DNA of 64,000 bases from Chloroflexota bacterium (GCA_026708115.1 JAPOVL010000046.1:186001-250000); one strand, 5' to 3'. Positions 7,682 through 17,186 are shown, numbered from the stretch's first letter. Program-made: numbers and translations. Notes: generated by a model not told the origin, from the letters alone.

Positions 7682-9433
7682 ATGTCCAAACTCAACATCC
7701 TTTTGATCACCTCCGACCAGCAGCACTGGCGCACGCTGGGGCAAAACAACGCGGAGATTCAAACACCGGCGCTGGACAAGCTGGCCGCGCAAGGCACGAC
7801 TTTCGCGCGCGCCTATTGCCCCAACCCCACTTGCACGCCGACCCGCAGCAGCATGATCACCGGCAAATATCCTTCGCAGCACGGCGCCTGGTCGCTGGGC
7901 ACGAAACTGCCCGAAAGCGAAACGACCCTGGGCGAGCATCTGGGTGCCGCCGGATACCGGACGGCGCTGGTCGGCAAGGCGCACTTCCAGCCGCTGCAGT
8001 CCACGGAGGAGTATCCATCGCTGGAATCCTACCCAATCTTGCAAGATCTCGACTTCTGGGCGGATTTCGACGGTCCGTTTTATGGCTTCGACCATATCGA
8101 GCTGGCGCGGAACCACACCGACGAAGCCCATGTCGGGCAGCACTATGCGCTCTGGATGGAAGAGAAGGGCCTGGACAACTGGCGCGACTATTTCCTGGAG
8201 CCTACGGGCCATGTCGAGGATCAGCGGCGCAAATGGCTCATTCCCGAACCATATCACTACAATGCCTGGATCGCCGAAGGCAGCGAGGCGCTCATCACGG
8301 AGTACCACGACCGGAACCAGCCGTTTTTCCTCTGGGCGAGCTTCTTCGATCCGCATCCGAAATACCTGGCGCCCGAGCCCTGGGATACGATGTATGATCC
8401 GGCCGAAGTGACGGTACCGTCGGTCACGCCGGGCGAGCATGAGGCCAGGGGGCGCGTAGACACCGCCCCGTCCCCGCCGCACCTGCAGTTGACGCAGACA
8501 GCGGAACCCGATTATTCGGCCTGGCAGGAGGCCAATGGCAGTGGCTGCCACGGTTTTCATTCCCATCTGCATGACCGGCATGAACTGGCCAAGGACATCG
8601 CTTGCTATTACGGCATGATCAGTTGCATGGACAAGTACATCGGACAGATCATCGACCATCTCGATAGACTTGGTTTGGCCGATGACACGCTGGTCGTCTT
8701 CACAAGCGATCACGGGCATTACTTTGGCCAGCACGGGCTGATCGCCAAAGGGGCATTTCATTACGAGGACGGCATCCGCGTGCCTATGATCGCGCGCTTG
8801 CCGGGACAGATTCCCGCCGGACATGTCAGCGACAGCTTGCAGTCGCTGGTTGATTATGCCCCTACGTTCCTCAGCTTTTGCGGCATAGACATTCCGGAGG
8901 AGATGACCGGGGTCGATCAACGCGCGGTCTGGACCGGCGATGATTCCAAGGCCAGGGATCATGTCATGGTGGAAAACCGCCATCAGCCGACGACGTTGCA
9001 TCTGAAAACCTACATCGACGAGCGCTACAAGCTCACGCTCTATTTCAATTGCGATTATGGCGAAATCTACGACCTGCGCGATGATCCCGGCGAAGTGGCA
9101 AATCTCTACGCCGACGAAGACCTGCGCGCCCAGCTGACGGAAGCGATGCTGCGGGCGGAAATGCTCAAGGAAGAGCCGCTGCGCGACGACAGTTTGCGCC
9201 ACAAGTCGGCGGCCATGTACGTCAAGAGCGCCAACAAGGGCAGATATCGGATCAACTTTGATCCGGCGGCGGACCGCTACGAACTGTTCGATTTGAGCGC
9301 CGATCCGGCTCGGCTTCATAACTTGTGGGAGGAGCCAGGCTTCGCGCGGACGCGGGCGGATATGCTGCGGACGCTGCTATTCAGCCGCTGGGGCCTGGAG
9401 CCGCTCTGGATGCCGCGGGTGTCGGGTGCCTGA
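7682..9433 (+). CDS. Sulfatase (formylglycine-dependent, type I)
   Basis: A 583-residue alkaline-phosphatase-superfamily enzyme that hydrolyses sulfate esters. The N-terminal strand NILLITSDQQ supplies metal-binding Asp, and CTPTRSSMITG (Cys51) is the C-x-P-x-R signature whose cysteine is oxidised to formylglycine by a separate enzyme. Further on, VFTSDHGHYFGQHG supplies another metal site. No signal peptide is visible, so it may act inside the cell on imported sulfated sugars. It precedes a sugar ABC operon on the same strand. The modifying enzyme is not in the window. Phosphonate hydrolase activity of the same fold is an alternative. Confidence 0.88.
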   Translation: MSKLNILLITSDQQHWRTLGQNNAEIQTPALDKLAAQGTTFARAYCPNPTCTPTRSSMITGKYPSQHGAWSLGTKLPESETTLGEHLGAAGYRTALVGKAHFQPLQSTEEYPSLESYPILQDLDFWADFDGPFYGFDHIELARNHTDEAHVGQHYALWMEEKGLDNWRDYFLEPTGHVEDQRRKWLIPEPYHYNAWIAEGSEALITEYHDRNQPFFLWASFFDPHPKYLAPEPWDTMYDPAEVTVPSVTPGEHEARGRVDTAPSPPHLQLTQTAEPDYSAWQEANGSGCHGFHSHLHDRHELAKDIACYYGMISCMDKYIGQIIDHLDRLGLADDTLVVFTSDHGHYFGQHGLIAKGAFHYEDGIRVPMIARLPGQIPAGHVSDSLQSLVDYAPTFLSFCGIDIPEEMTGVDQRAVWTGDDSKARDHVMVENRHQPTTLHLKTYIDERYKLTLYFNCDYGEIYDLRDDPGEVANLYADEDLRAQLTEAMLRAEMLKEEPLRDDSLRHKSAAMYVKSANKGRYRINFDPAADRYELFDLSADPARLHNLWEEPGFARTRADMLRTLLFSRWGLEPLWMPRVSGA

Positions 9434-9561
9434 GGCTTGGGCGGCATTCCCAAAGATTTGGAATCTTGTACCAGTCTGTGTTATATGGTCATGGAAGGAG
9501 CCTTTATGTAAAGACTCGCTTGCAAAGTTTGGCAATATGAATTGATAAGGAGATTCTAGTG

Positions 9562-10848
9562 ATGTTCGCAAAATGCAGTCGTTCAAAAGGACTATTCTCC
9601 GCCGTCGTTCTCATCATGATCGCGCTACTGGCGCTACCGATAGCGGCGCAGGGCAATGTTGAACTGACGCTTTCTATCGGCGCGCGCGGCTTCGGCGATG
9701 CCGCGCCGATTCTGATTGAAGCCTGTGAAAACGAAGTCGGAGGCATTAGCGTGGAGTGGGAGCGCATATCTGATGTGCCCAACGAATCGCGCAGCATTTA
9801 TGTCACCAATTTCACGGCGCGCAACTCCAAGCCCGATATCATCGCTGTTGATGTGATTTGGCCCGGCGACTTTGCCGCCCGCGGATGGGTCGCGCCCATT
9901 GAGGATTATTTCGGCGACGATGCGCTGGCGGAATACCTGCCCGGCTTCCTGGCGGCGGCGCAAGTCGGCGGCAGCACTTACGCGATTCCGCTCTACATTG
10001 ACGGCATCCACCTATTCTATCGCGCCGACCTGCTGGAGAAATACGGCTTTGAGGCGCCAAGCACCTGGGAAGCGCTGATCGCGCAAGCCGAGGCCATCGT
10101 CGAAGGGGAAGGCAACCCGGATCTGGCTGGTTTCATCAGCATGTGGGCCAAGATTGAAGGCTTGTTCATGAACTGGCTGGCGTTTTTCCAGGGCGCAGGC
10201 GGAAGCTTCTTTGATGCTGATGGCAACTTGGGGATCAACAGCGAAGCTGGCGTCAAATCGCTCTCGACAATGGTCGGCATGTTGGGATCCGGCGTCGCGC
10301 CGGAAAGCATCCTGACTTTCCGTCCCAATGACGCGCGTTTGCTCTTCCAGCAGGAACGCGCCGTCTTCCTGATGGTGCAAGACTTCGTTCTGGCGACGCT
10401 GACGGCGGAGGACTCGCCAGTGAAGGATGCCGTGCAATTCACGCGTGTGCCCTACTTCGAGGGCAATGACATGACCAATACCACGGTCATCGGCGGCTTC
10501 CTGCTGGCGGTCAACAAGCACTCGGAGAATGTCGGGGCGGCAGCCGACTTCATCAAGTGTTTTACGAGCTACGAATCGCAAGTGCAAGCCAGTCTGATCC
10601 AAGGCAAGGTGCCGACGCGCCCGGCGGTTTACGACGATGAACGCATCATTGCAGACGCGCCCGGCGTCGCTGCCCTGGGCGCCAATTTCGTCTATGCCTT
10701 CGCGCGCCCCTCGGCGCAGACCGGCACCGCCTATCCGGAAATCTCGGAGATTATGCAGACGGAAATCTCGGCCGCTTTGCTGGGCGAGAAGACGCCGGAA
10801 CAAGCGCTCGCCGATGCCGAAGCGCAAATCCTGGCGATCATGCCCTAG
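9562..10848 (+). CDS. Carbohydrate ABC transporter substrate-binding protein (CUT1 family)
   Basis: A 428-residue extracellular solute-binding protein of family 1. It has a signal peptide (MFAKCSRSKG, hydrophobic core, cleavage near IAAQG) without a lipobox. The mature part shows the usual landmarks: VWPGDFAARGWVAPIEDYF, YAIPLYIDGIHLFYRADLLEKYG and a C-terminal SEIMQTEISAALLG helix. The start ATG at 9562 is preceded by AAGGAG at 9547 and by an in-frame GTG. It belongs with the two permeases at 10912 and 11781. No ATPase is encoded here, so a shared one must be supplied from elsewhere. The substrate is probably an oligosaccharide or sugar derivative. Confidence 0.88.
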   Translation: MFAKCSRSKGLFSAVVLIMIALLALPIAAQGNVELTLSIGARGFGDAAPILIEACENEVGGISVEWERISDVPNESRSIYVTNFTARNSKPDIIAVDVIWPGDFAARGWVAPIEDYFGDDALAEYLPGFLAAAQVGGSTYAIPLYIDGIHLFYRADLLEKYGFEAPSTWEALIAQAEAIVEGEGNPDLAGFISMWAKIEGLFMNWLAFFQGAGGSFFDADGNLGINSEAGVKSLSTMVGMLGSGVAPESILTFRPNDARLLFQQERAVFLMVQDFVLATLTAEDSPVKDAVQFTRVPYFEGNDMTNTTVIGGFLLAVNKHSENVGAAADFIKCFTSYESQVQASLIQGKVPTRPAVYDDERIIADAPGVAALGANFVYAFARPSAQTGTAYPEISEIMQTEISAALLGEKTPEQALADAEAQILAIMP

Positions 10849-10860
10849 TCGAATCAAGAC

Positions 10861-10891
10861 ACGGGGCGCGGATCATTCAGCCGCGCCCCGT
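10861..10891 (+). terminator. Intercistronic hairpin between binding protein and permease
   Basis: ACGGGGCGCGG (10861-10871) pairs perfectly over 11 bases with 10881-10891, with a 9-base loop. There is no T-tract, so it looks like a message-stabilising or 3'-end structure rather than a full terminator. Confidence 0.7.
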
Positions 10892-10911
10892 CCTGGCATA
10901 AGACCGACGCG

Positions 10912-11784
10912 ATGAAATATGCCAATCGGGCAGGTCCCGCCTTTCTGGTACCCGCGCTGCTGATCATCGCGTTTGTCTTGCTCTTCCCGATATTTCAGAC
11001 GATTGTCCTCAGCTTCGGGCGTGACAGCACGAGCATTTTCACCGGCTACGAATATGCCGGGCTGGCCAATTATCAGCGCCTGCTGAATACGCCGCGCTTC
11101 ATAACCTCGCTGAACAACACCATTCTATTCACAGCCGTGACTGTGCCTATCGAGTTGCTGGTCGGCATCGGATTGGCGCTGGTCCTCGACCGCAACTTCC
11201 GCGGCAAAGGGTTGGTGCGCATGGCGGTGCTCTTTCCCTGGGCGCTGCCGACGGCGCTAAACGCCCTGATGTGGCGCTGGATGTTTAATACCGAATTCGG
11301 ATTGTTCAACTCGATGCTGTCCGATATGGGGCTGATCGCCGAGCGCATCAACTGGCTGGGGGCGATCCCCAGCGCCATGCACGTGATGATGTTCGTTTCG
11401 ATCTGGAAGACCAGTTCCTTCATGGCGCTATTGTTGCTGGCGGGGCTGCAAACCATTCCCGACGATCTTTATGAAGCCGGCAGCGTGGACGGGACAACTC
11501 GATTCTCGGAATTTCGCTTTATCACCTTGCCCCTGCTGAAACCGGCGATCCTGGTTTCGGTATTGCTGCGCACAATGGATGCCATGCGCGCCTTCGAATT
11601 GCCCTTTAATCTGACCGACGGCGGTCCTTTGACGTCCACCGAAACGCTGTCGCTCTACGCCTATCGCGCCATCTTTCAGTACGTCAACTTCAACCTCGGT
11701 TCGAGCGCAATCCTAATCCAGTTCATCATCATCATGACCATCAGCGTCTTATATATCTTGATGATTCGGCGAGGTGATCTGTGA
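10912..11784 (+). CDS. Carbohydrate ABC transporter permease (MalF/UgpA type)
   Basis: A 290-residue inner-membrane protein with six hydrophobic segments. The first helix (FLVPALLIIAFVLLFPIF) is typical of CUT1 permeases. The EAA loop that contacts the ATPase is at YEAGSVDGTTRFSEFRFITLP. Its last codons overlap the next permease start by four bases, a mark of translational coupling. It pairs with the protein at 11781 to form the channel fed by the binding protein at 9562. Confidence 0.9.
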   Translation: MKYANRAGPAFLVPALLIIAFVLLFPIFQTIVLSFGRDSTSIFTGYEYAGLANYQRLLNTPRFITSLNNTILFTAVTVPIELLVGIGLALVLDRNFRGKGLVRMAVLFPWALPTALNALMWRWMFNTEFGLFNSMLSDMGLIAERINWLGAIPSAMHVMMFVSIWKTSSFMALLLLAGLQTIPDDLYEAGSVDGTTRFSEFRFITLPLLKPAILVSVLLRTMDAMRAFELPFNLTDGGPLTSTETLSLYAYRAIFQYVNFNLGSSAILIQFIIIMTISVLYILMIRRGDL

Positions 11785-12668
11785 CGCTATTTGGAGGAGC
11801 CGCCCCTGGGCCGGCCTCGGAGCAAGAGAGGCCGCGCTCGAGCCGGCAGAAGCCCGTTTCGCTCGGCTTCTACATCGTGGCGGCAATCACGGTCGTGGTG
11901 TCATTCTTCCCGACGGCTTGGATCTTCCTCACTTCCATCAAGACCGAAGCGGATATTTATGCCTGGCCAGTGCAATATCTGCCCGACCCGGCGACGCTGG
12001 AAAACTACCTCAACATCCTGCGCGAAACGCCGGAACTGCTGGGCTATATCCTCAACAGCTTCATCGTGGCGGCGACCACGACATTCGTGATTCTGGCCTG
12101 CGGGGGGCTGGCGGCTTACTCGCTGGGCCGTTTGACCTATCGCGGACGCAACTTGATCTTGATTCTGATTCTGGCGGTTTCGATGTTCCCGCCGCTGGCG
12201 CTGCTCCCCTCGCTCTTCAACATGTTCCTCGAATTGCGCATGATCAATACCTATTCCGGCCTGATCATCGGGCATGCGGGGCTCTATACGCCGATCGCCG
12301 TTTGGATCCTGACCAATTTTTTCAAGACGGTGCCGCATGAGATTGAAGACGCCGCCAGAGTGGATGGCGCGAGCAGCCTGCGTATCTTCTGGAGTATCAT
12401 CCTGCCACTGTCGGCGCCGGGCTTGATCTCGACCGGGCTGATCGTATTCATATTCTCCTGGAACGAATTTCCGCTCTCGCTAGTCTTAATGAGCGACAAC
12501 TTCATGCGCACGGCGCCGGTGGGCATCTCGCTCTTCCCTGGAGAGTACTCCTTTCCGTGGGAGATCATCACGGCGGCGACCATGCTGACGATCTTGCCTA
12601 TTCTGGTGATTTCTGGGGTCTTTCAGGACCGGCTCATCGGGGGATTGACCACCGGTTCGGGGAAGTGA
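11781..12668 (+). CDS. Carbohydrate ABC transporter permease (MalG/UgpE type)
   Basis: A 295-residue permease starting with GTG at 11781, overlapping the previous stop in the form GTGA. The first ~25 residues are polar and Pro/Arg-rich, then come six hydrophobic segments. The EAA loop reads EIEDAARVDGASSLRIFWSIILP, as expected for the second subunit. It ends ten bases before the end of the convergent gene at 12679, with no obvious terminator between them. Confidence 0.9.
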   Translation: MTLFGGAAPGPASEQERPRSSRQKPVSLGFYIVAAITVVVSFFPTAWIFLTSIKTEADIYAWPVQYLPDPATLENYLNILRETPELLGYILNSFIVAATTTFVILACGGLAAYSLGRLTYRGRNLILILILAVSMFPPLALLPSLFNMFLELRMINTYSGLIIGHAGLYTPIAVWILTNFFKTVPHEIEDAARVDGASSLRIFWSIILPLSAPGLISTGLIVFIFSWNEFPLSLVLMSDNFMRTAPVGISLFPGEYSFPWEIITAATMLTILPILVISGVFQDRLIGGLTTGSGK

Positions 12669-12678
12669 GTTGGATCAC

Positions 12679-12888
12679 TCATCCCCGACGTACCACGATA
12701 TATCCAATCACCAGCGAGATCACCGTCGCCGCTTCGATCGGCAGCGCCGGCTCCATGAAGCGCAGCCAGAGCAGATGAATCCCAATTAGGATCACGACGC
12801 CGATGAAAACGCGGTCGAAGGCGTTGGTGTAAAAGGGCAGGAAGCCATTGATCTCCTTTTTGCCCTTGCTGGTCTCTTGCTCTTGCAT
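12679..12888 (-). CDS. Small membrane protein of an ABC operon (DUF2160-like)
   Basis: A 69-residue protein with a polar N-terminus and two hydrophobic helices. The segment DRVFIGVVILIGIHLLWL followed by a short loop and a second helix resembles the DUF2160 family, small membrane proteins encoded next to glycerol-3-phosphate or polyol ABC permeases. An AAGGA site precedes the ATG, and the start lies four bases after the stop of the upstream permease. It is therefore probably an accessory subunit of the transporter at 12893-16126. The family match is from memory of its pattern, not from a search. Confidence 0.65.
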   Translation of the reverse strand: MQEQETSKGKKEINGFLPFYTNAFDRVFIGVVILIGIHLLWLRFMEPALPIEAATVISLVIGYIVVRRG

Positions 12889-12892
12889 GTCT

Positions 12893-13747
12893 TTATTCCT
12901 TCACCGCGCCAAAGGTCAAGCCCATGACGATGTAACGCTGAGCGAGGATCACGATGATCGCCGACGGTATCAAGGTCAGCATCGACATCGCCGCCAGCTC
13001 GCCCCAGTTGGTGCCGGTGACGGTCACGAATTCCGCCAGGCCGGTAGTGATGGTGCGCGCTTGCACGCTGGTCAGGTTGGCGGCGAAGAGATATTCGTTC
13101 CAGGCGAAGACCCAACTCAAGATGCCGGTGACCGCCAGACCCGGCGCTGCCAGGGGGACAATCACATGCCGCAATACGCCCCATAATCCGGCACCATCGA
13201 TCATGGCCGCATCGTCCAATTCAATCGGGATGCCGTCAATCACGCCCTTGAGCAGCCAGATAGCAAAGGGCAAGTTGAAGACGCAGTAGAGCAAGATCAA
13301 GCCGATCTGCGTATCGTAGAGCGTCCAGTCGCCCAGGCGAAAGGTGCGCGTGAACATGATGTACAGCGGCAGCAAGAAAGCGGCCGGCGGCGCCATGCGG
13401 TTGGTAATCAGCCAGAAGAAGATATTGTCCCGGCCGGTCAGCTTGTAACGCGACAGCGCATAGGTTGCCAGGAGCGCTAGCACCATCACCAGCAAGGCGT
13501 TGCTGGTCGATACCACCACCGAATTGGTCATATAGCGCTGGAATGTGCTGTCCGTTAATACGTTGGTGTAGTTCTCGACGAAAAATCGGCTGAGGCTGAG
13601 GTTGGGTCGGCCAAATAGTTCCACGCGGCTGCGCATGGACACGACAAACATCCACCAGATCGGCAGCAGGGTCACAATGGTCGTGAAGATCCAGAAGCCG
13701 TAGGTCACGAAGAGGCGCCAAGCGCGCTGCCGGAAGCTGATAGTCAT
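12893..13747 (-). CDS. Carbohydrate ABC transporter permease (MalG/UgpE type)
   Basis: A 284-residue permease. The chosen ATG at 13747 follows GGGAGAGG and overlaps the previous stop as ATGA; a longer in-frame start exists but would run deep into the upstream gene. Six hydrophobic segments are visible and the EAA loop is IELDDAAMIDGAGLWGVLRH. It forms the second channel subunit with the protein at 13744-14616 and is followed by the DUF2160-like gene. Confidence 0.9.
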   Translation of the reverse strand: MTISFRQRAWRLFVTYGFWIFTTIVTLLPIWWMFVVSMRSRVELFGRPNLSLSRFFVENYTNVLTDSTFQRYMTNSVVVSTSNALLVMVLALLATYALSRYKLTGRDNIFFWLITNRMAPPAAFLLPLYIMFTRTFRLGDWTLYDTQIGLILLYCVFNLPFAIWLLKGVIDGIPIELDDAAMIDGAGLWGVLRHVIVPLAAPGLAVTGILSWVFAWNEYLFAANLTSVQARTITTGLAEFVTVTGTNWGELAAMSMLTLIPSAIIVILAQRYIVMGLTFGAVKE

Positions 13748-14616
13748 TCGACCTCTCCCTTGCGCCGCCCGGAGATCGCGATGAAGAGCAGCCAGCACAG
13801 GACGATGGTCAGGTAGAGCGTGATGAGCGAGATGGAGGAGCCGTAGCCGTAGTCCGTCCGCGGGAAGACCACACGCCAGATGTAAATGCCGGTGAAGCGC
13901 GTGCCGGGTCCGCCGCCCGCCAGCATCCAGACTTCATCAACCGTGCGGATGGCGTCCATGATGCGGATGAAAACGGTCGTCAGCAGGACGGGACGCAAGA
14001 AAGGCAAGGTGACATACCAGAAGACCTGGAAGCGGTTGGCGCCGTCCACCCGGGCTTGTTCCACCGGCTCCTTGGGAATCGCGGACAGGCCCGCCAGCAT
14101 GGTCAGCGTGACAAAGGGCGTCCAATGCCAGACGTCCATAATCACTGAGGTCCACAAGGCTTGGTCGGGATAGCTGCCGATCTGATACTTGAGATCGAAC
14201 CAGCGGTCGAGGAAAAAGGGCACCGGTCCGAAGCCGGGTATCACCAGCAAGCGCCAAATCGCGCCGACAGCGATTGGCGCCACCATCAGGGGCAAGGTGT
14301 GGATGATGCGAAAGAGCGATTTGCCGGGGAAATTGCGCGTCAGCATTTGCGCCAGCACAAAGCCGAGAACGACCTCGCTGCCAATCGCGAAGATGGCGAA
14401 GCGCGCGGTCAAGCCCACGGAATGAAGAAAGTCATCGTCAAAGACCAAACGGCGAAAATTATCCAGGCCGTTGAAAACCAAACCATCGTCGGCGGAAAAG
14501 ACATTCCATTGGTTGAAGCCGACAAATAAAACGTATAAGAAAGGCGCGAAGCCGAACAATAGCAGAATGATTAATGTCGGGCTGAGCAAGAGCCAGCCGG
14601 TGCGGGGGTTGCGCAC
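13744..14616 (-). CDS. Carbohydrate ABC transporter permease (MalF/UgpA type)
   Basis: A 290-residue permease. The likely start is GTG at 14616, with AGGA eight bases before it; this gives the normal family length, whereas the longer open frame overlaps the binding-protein gene and a hairpin. The first helix reads GWLLLSPTLIILLLFGFAP, and the EAA loop is VEQARVDGANRFQVFWYVTLP. It is coupled to the downstream permease through a four-base overlap. Confidence 0.88.
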   Translation of the reverse strand: MRNPRTGWLLLSPTLIILLLFGFAPFLYVLFVGFNQWNVFSADDGLVFNGLDNFRRLVFDDDFLHSVGLTARFAIFAIGSEVVLGFVLAQMLTRNFPGKSLFRIIHTLPLMVAPIAVGAIWRLLVIPGFGPVPFFLDRWFDLKYQIGSYPDQALWTSVIMDVWHWTPFVTLTMLAGLSAIPKEPVEQARVDGANRFQVFWYVTLPFLRPVLLTTVFIRIMDAIRTVDEVWMLAGGGPGTRFTGIYIWRVVFPRTDYGYGSSISLITLYLTIVLCWLLFIAISGRRKGEVE

Positions 14617-14640
14617 TATTTGGGTCCTGACGCAATGACA

Positions 14641-14670
14641 AATCAGGGTGACTGACCAGTCACCCTGATT
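14641..14670 (-). terminator. Perfect 13-bp intercistronic hairpin
   Basis: Bases 14641-14653 and 14658-14670 are perfect inverted repeats around a GACC loop. The structure lies between the binding-protein stop (14690) and the permease start (14616). Only a weak T-rich stretch follows on the coding strand, so it is likely to tune relative expression rather than to end all transcription. Confidence 0.8.
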
Positions 14671-14689
14671 CAATTCTGGAATCTGTGGC

Positions 14690-16126
14690 TTACATACCGT
14701 AGCCGAGGCGGGATAGTTCTTCATCAACGGCGGCTGCGGCTTGCGACAAGGCATCGGCCGGGCTCAGCTCGCCCAGGATCGCGCGTTGGATGAAGGGATC
14801 AATGACTTCGCGTACTTGCGCGTGGAAGGGGAAGGGCGGCGCGCCAGCAAAGAGCGGACCCTGTTCTTCCAGCAGCGTGTAGTAGCCGTCTACCTTGGCA
14901 TCCTGTTCGGCGATTAGCGGATCGTCGAAGGTGGCGGTGTGGGTGATGCGCGCGCCCGCGGCAGCCCATTCCGCCTGCACCGACTGCTGGCCGATGAACT
15001 GCAGCCAGAGCAAGGTGGCTTCCTTGTTTCGCGACGAATGCGGTACGCCAAAGGCGCCGCCATCGTAGTAACCGATGTAGCCGTCGCCCATCTCGGCCGC
15101 TTCAATGACGCCCGGCGCGGTGACAGGCAGGCGAACGCCGACGTTGCCGGTGACGGCCGAGCGGCTGTCATCAGTTGCGATCCAGGCGGCGTTTTCGCCA
15201 TAGACCCAGCCCTGCGCGGCGCGTCCCGCGGCGAAGCTGGACGCGACTTCGTCCCAGGTGCTGGACGTGGCTTCGGGCGGCGCGTAGGGCAGCATGCTCA
15301 GCCAGAAGGTCAAAGCCTCAACAGCGGTATCGCCATCAAGGGCGCCGCCGTTGGCGCTCATTGCCGAGCCGGCATCCAGATTGATGCCCCAGTTGTAAAG
15401 GCCGAAGGAGGGACCAATGGACTCGAGGAATTCGTAGGTCGATGCCGGGTGTCCGGTCGAGCCTTGTACGGTCGTGCCCCAGAGGTCCATATCCATGTTT
15501 TCGCCGTAAGCGGTGAAGAACATGGCATTGTCGCGGTATTGGTCGAAATTCTCGGCCGGCGCCAAGGGATAACCGTACTCTTCTTCAAAGGCGGCCATGA
15601 TATCGGCGTCCTCGAAGAGATCCTTGCGATACAGGTAGACCTTGACGAAGGCTTCCATGGGCACGCCGAAGAGATCGCCATCGGCATTCTTGAAGTAGTC
15701 GGCGAAGCTGGTGAATGCGGACTCATCGTAACCTTCATAAGCCAGGTCCGGGTTGTCGGCGGCGAACTGGGTCAAGTTGACCAGGTAATCCTGCGCCAGG
15801 TAGGAGTAGATGATGTCTTGCTCAATATAGACGAAGTCGTAAATGCCGGTGTTGGCTTCCATGTCGTTGATCGCCTTGGAATACATCTGATCCCAAGAGG
15901 TCGTTTCAAACTCGACATTGATGCCGGTCAACTCGGTGAATTGCGCCGCCAGGACATCGGCCACGTAATTCGACGGCGGGGTGCTCTCGGATACGCCGCG
16001 GATGGTCGCGCCCGCGTATGGCGCAGCGGCGTCCGCCCACCAACCGTGCATGTCCGCCGATACCAAGCTCATGTTGGCCAGCAGCACGATTGCGATAAGT
16101 AGTATAAAGGTAAAGCGCTTCTTCAT
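14690..16126 (-). CDS. Carbohydrate ABC transporter substrate-binding protein (CUT1 family)
   Basis: A 478-residue extracellular binding protein. The signal peptide (MKKRFTFILL, core, cleavage near LVSAD) has no lipobox. The mature protein has family-1 features: a long N-terminal lobe with NVEFETTSWDQMYSKAINDM, GVPMEAFVKVYLYRKDLFED near the hinge, and a C-terminal DPFIQRAILGELSPADAL helix. A GGGAG site lies before the ATG. It leads the operon with permeases at 14616 and 13747 and the DUF2160-like protein. The small accessory protein hints at a polyol or glycerol-phosphate-like substrate, but this is inference. Confidence 0.87.
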   Translation of the reverse strand: MKKRFTFILLIAIVLLANMSLVSADMHGWWADAAAPYAGATIRGVSESTPPSNYVADVLAAQFTELTGINVEFETTSWDQMYSKAINDMEANTGIYDFVYIEQDIIYSYLAQDYLVNLTQFAADNPDLAYEGYDESAFTSFADYFKNADGDLFGVPMEAFVKVYLYRKDLFEDADIMAAFEEEYGYPLAPAENFDQYRDNAMFFTAYGENMDMDLWGTTVQGSTGHPASTYEFLESIGPSFGLYNWGINLDAGSAMSANGGALDGDTAVEALTFWLSMLPYAPPEATSSTWDEVASSFAAGRAAQGWVYGENAAWIATDDSRSAVTGNVGVRLPVTAPGVIEAAEMGDGYIGYYDGGAFGVPHSSRNKEATLLWLQFIGQQSVQAEWAAAGARITHTATFDDPLIAEQDAKVDGYYTLLEEQGPLFAGAPPFPFHAQVREVIDPFIQRAILGELSPADALSQAAAAVDEELSRLGYGM

Positions 16127-16369
16127 GATTTGTCTCCCTAGACTGAATGGACGAAATTGTGTAACGACTTGCTTAATATCCGTGGTATATGTCCTCCTTA
16201 CTCATCTTTCAGCACGGATCGATACAACGAAGGAGTTCAAAGCGCAAACATTGTATCAGATTGGCCAACCATCGCATATTGCGCGTTATCGGGGCTAGAG
16301 CTGGTAGCAAGGTCGGGAAGGATCACGACGGCGACTTGCGCGAATGCTGTCCTCTGACCTGCGCGCTTT

Positions 16370-16832
16370 AATGAGCGCAATGTGTCCTTAAATGCTGGGA
16401 AATTGCCCTCAAATTGCCCCCTTTTTGGGAGACCGTATAGATACAGTATGTATATGGGGGGTACCCCCCCGGATCGGCAACTGAGTGCAGGCCAGGTTGA
16501 CAGCGCTTTAAAAGCGGGAATCTCTGTGGCGATTGCGGGCGAGTCAAGGGTGAGCGAGCCACCGGCTCGCCCATACATTTTCGACGTAATTGTAAGTGGT
16601 GTCTTTCGGGCGACTGTTAGGTCGCGTGGACACTGACCGTCGGTCGCCCCTACATTTTTCGTCATAAGAGGCGCTCAGGTTTCGGTTTGAAGTTTGTGTC
16701 TATTTCCGCGTACAGCAATATGCTTTTGGGAGAATAGCGACCTGTTTGGCGTATGTCGCAAGGCGGGGAGAAAAGGGCGACTATATGGTCGCGGGCTTGC
16801 GGTAGGGGCAGTGAGTCAATTGAGATAAAGCG
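16370..16832. repeat. Dispersed non-coding repeat, copy A
   Basis: About 460 bases resemble 34273-34812 in the same orientation. Shared blocks are GCGCAAT..GTCCT.AAATGCT, the pair TATAGATACAGTATGTATA followed by a G-run meeting a C-run (perfect 14-base palindrome at 16456-16469), CATAAGAG, and the 30-base block around GGGCGACTATATGGTCGC. Small palindromes of the GGGCGA type (16554-16570 and 16608-16650) lie inside. No frame shows coding constraint: in the best open frame most differences fall at first and second codon positions. It fills most of the gap upstream of the gene at 16126. Confidence 0.75.
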
Positions 16833-16984
16833 CCCACTCCTCAGTCATAGAAATGGTGGAGCGTGGAAGGGGGCAACGTATTTCGGACCGGCGGAAGGGG
16901 TAGAGTCTCCACGCATTCCAGTGTTAAACCCGCTGCGCTATGGTCGCGTGAGAACTAAGGTCGGGCCAAGCAGTCTTTCAGGGT

Positions 16985-17186
16985 CGGAATAAGCGACAGA
17001 TAGATTTCGAGACGGTCGGCGGCGCCAACGCAGCCAGTCCTGCAGATCGCTCAGCTATGGGATGCTGCCGACTTCGGTCGCTTTGTGTAAAAACGAATTT
17101 GCAAGCTGTTCTTTGATTTGTTTGTACAGTTCGACCGCGCTGACGAGGTCGCCATCGTTCCAAGTTTTTGGTGCTGGCGCTGACAT
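16985..17186 (-). pseudogene. Decayed copy of the phage-tail-like gene at 17462
   Basis: Read from ATG at 17186 the first 43 codons match the start of the gene at 17462-18067 closely (both begin MSAPA.KTW and share QLANSFLHKATE.GSIP). An in-frame TAG replaces the next tyrosine codon, and a frameshift follows a few codons later, after which AALAPP of the intact copy can be read in another frame. Similarity fades near 16985. It keeps a promoter and operator-like palindrome upstream (17236-17264), so it was a complete expressed unit before decay. Confidence 0.85.

Noticed and set aside
14939..16102. 387-codon open frame on the plus strand opposite the CUT1 binding protein
   Set aside because: It is antisense to a clear binding-protein gene, has no ribosome site and no recognisable protein features.
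16237..16665. Open frame on the minus strand in repeat copy A with a peptide (GVPPIYILYLY) also seen in copy B
   Set aside because: Between the copies most base changes fall at first and second codon positions and the flanks are unrelated, so the match reflects repeat DNA and not a conserved protein.
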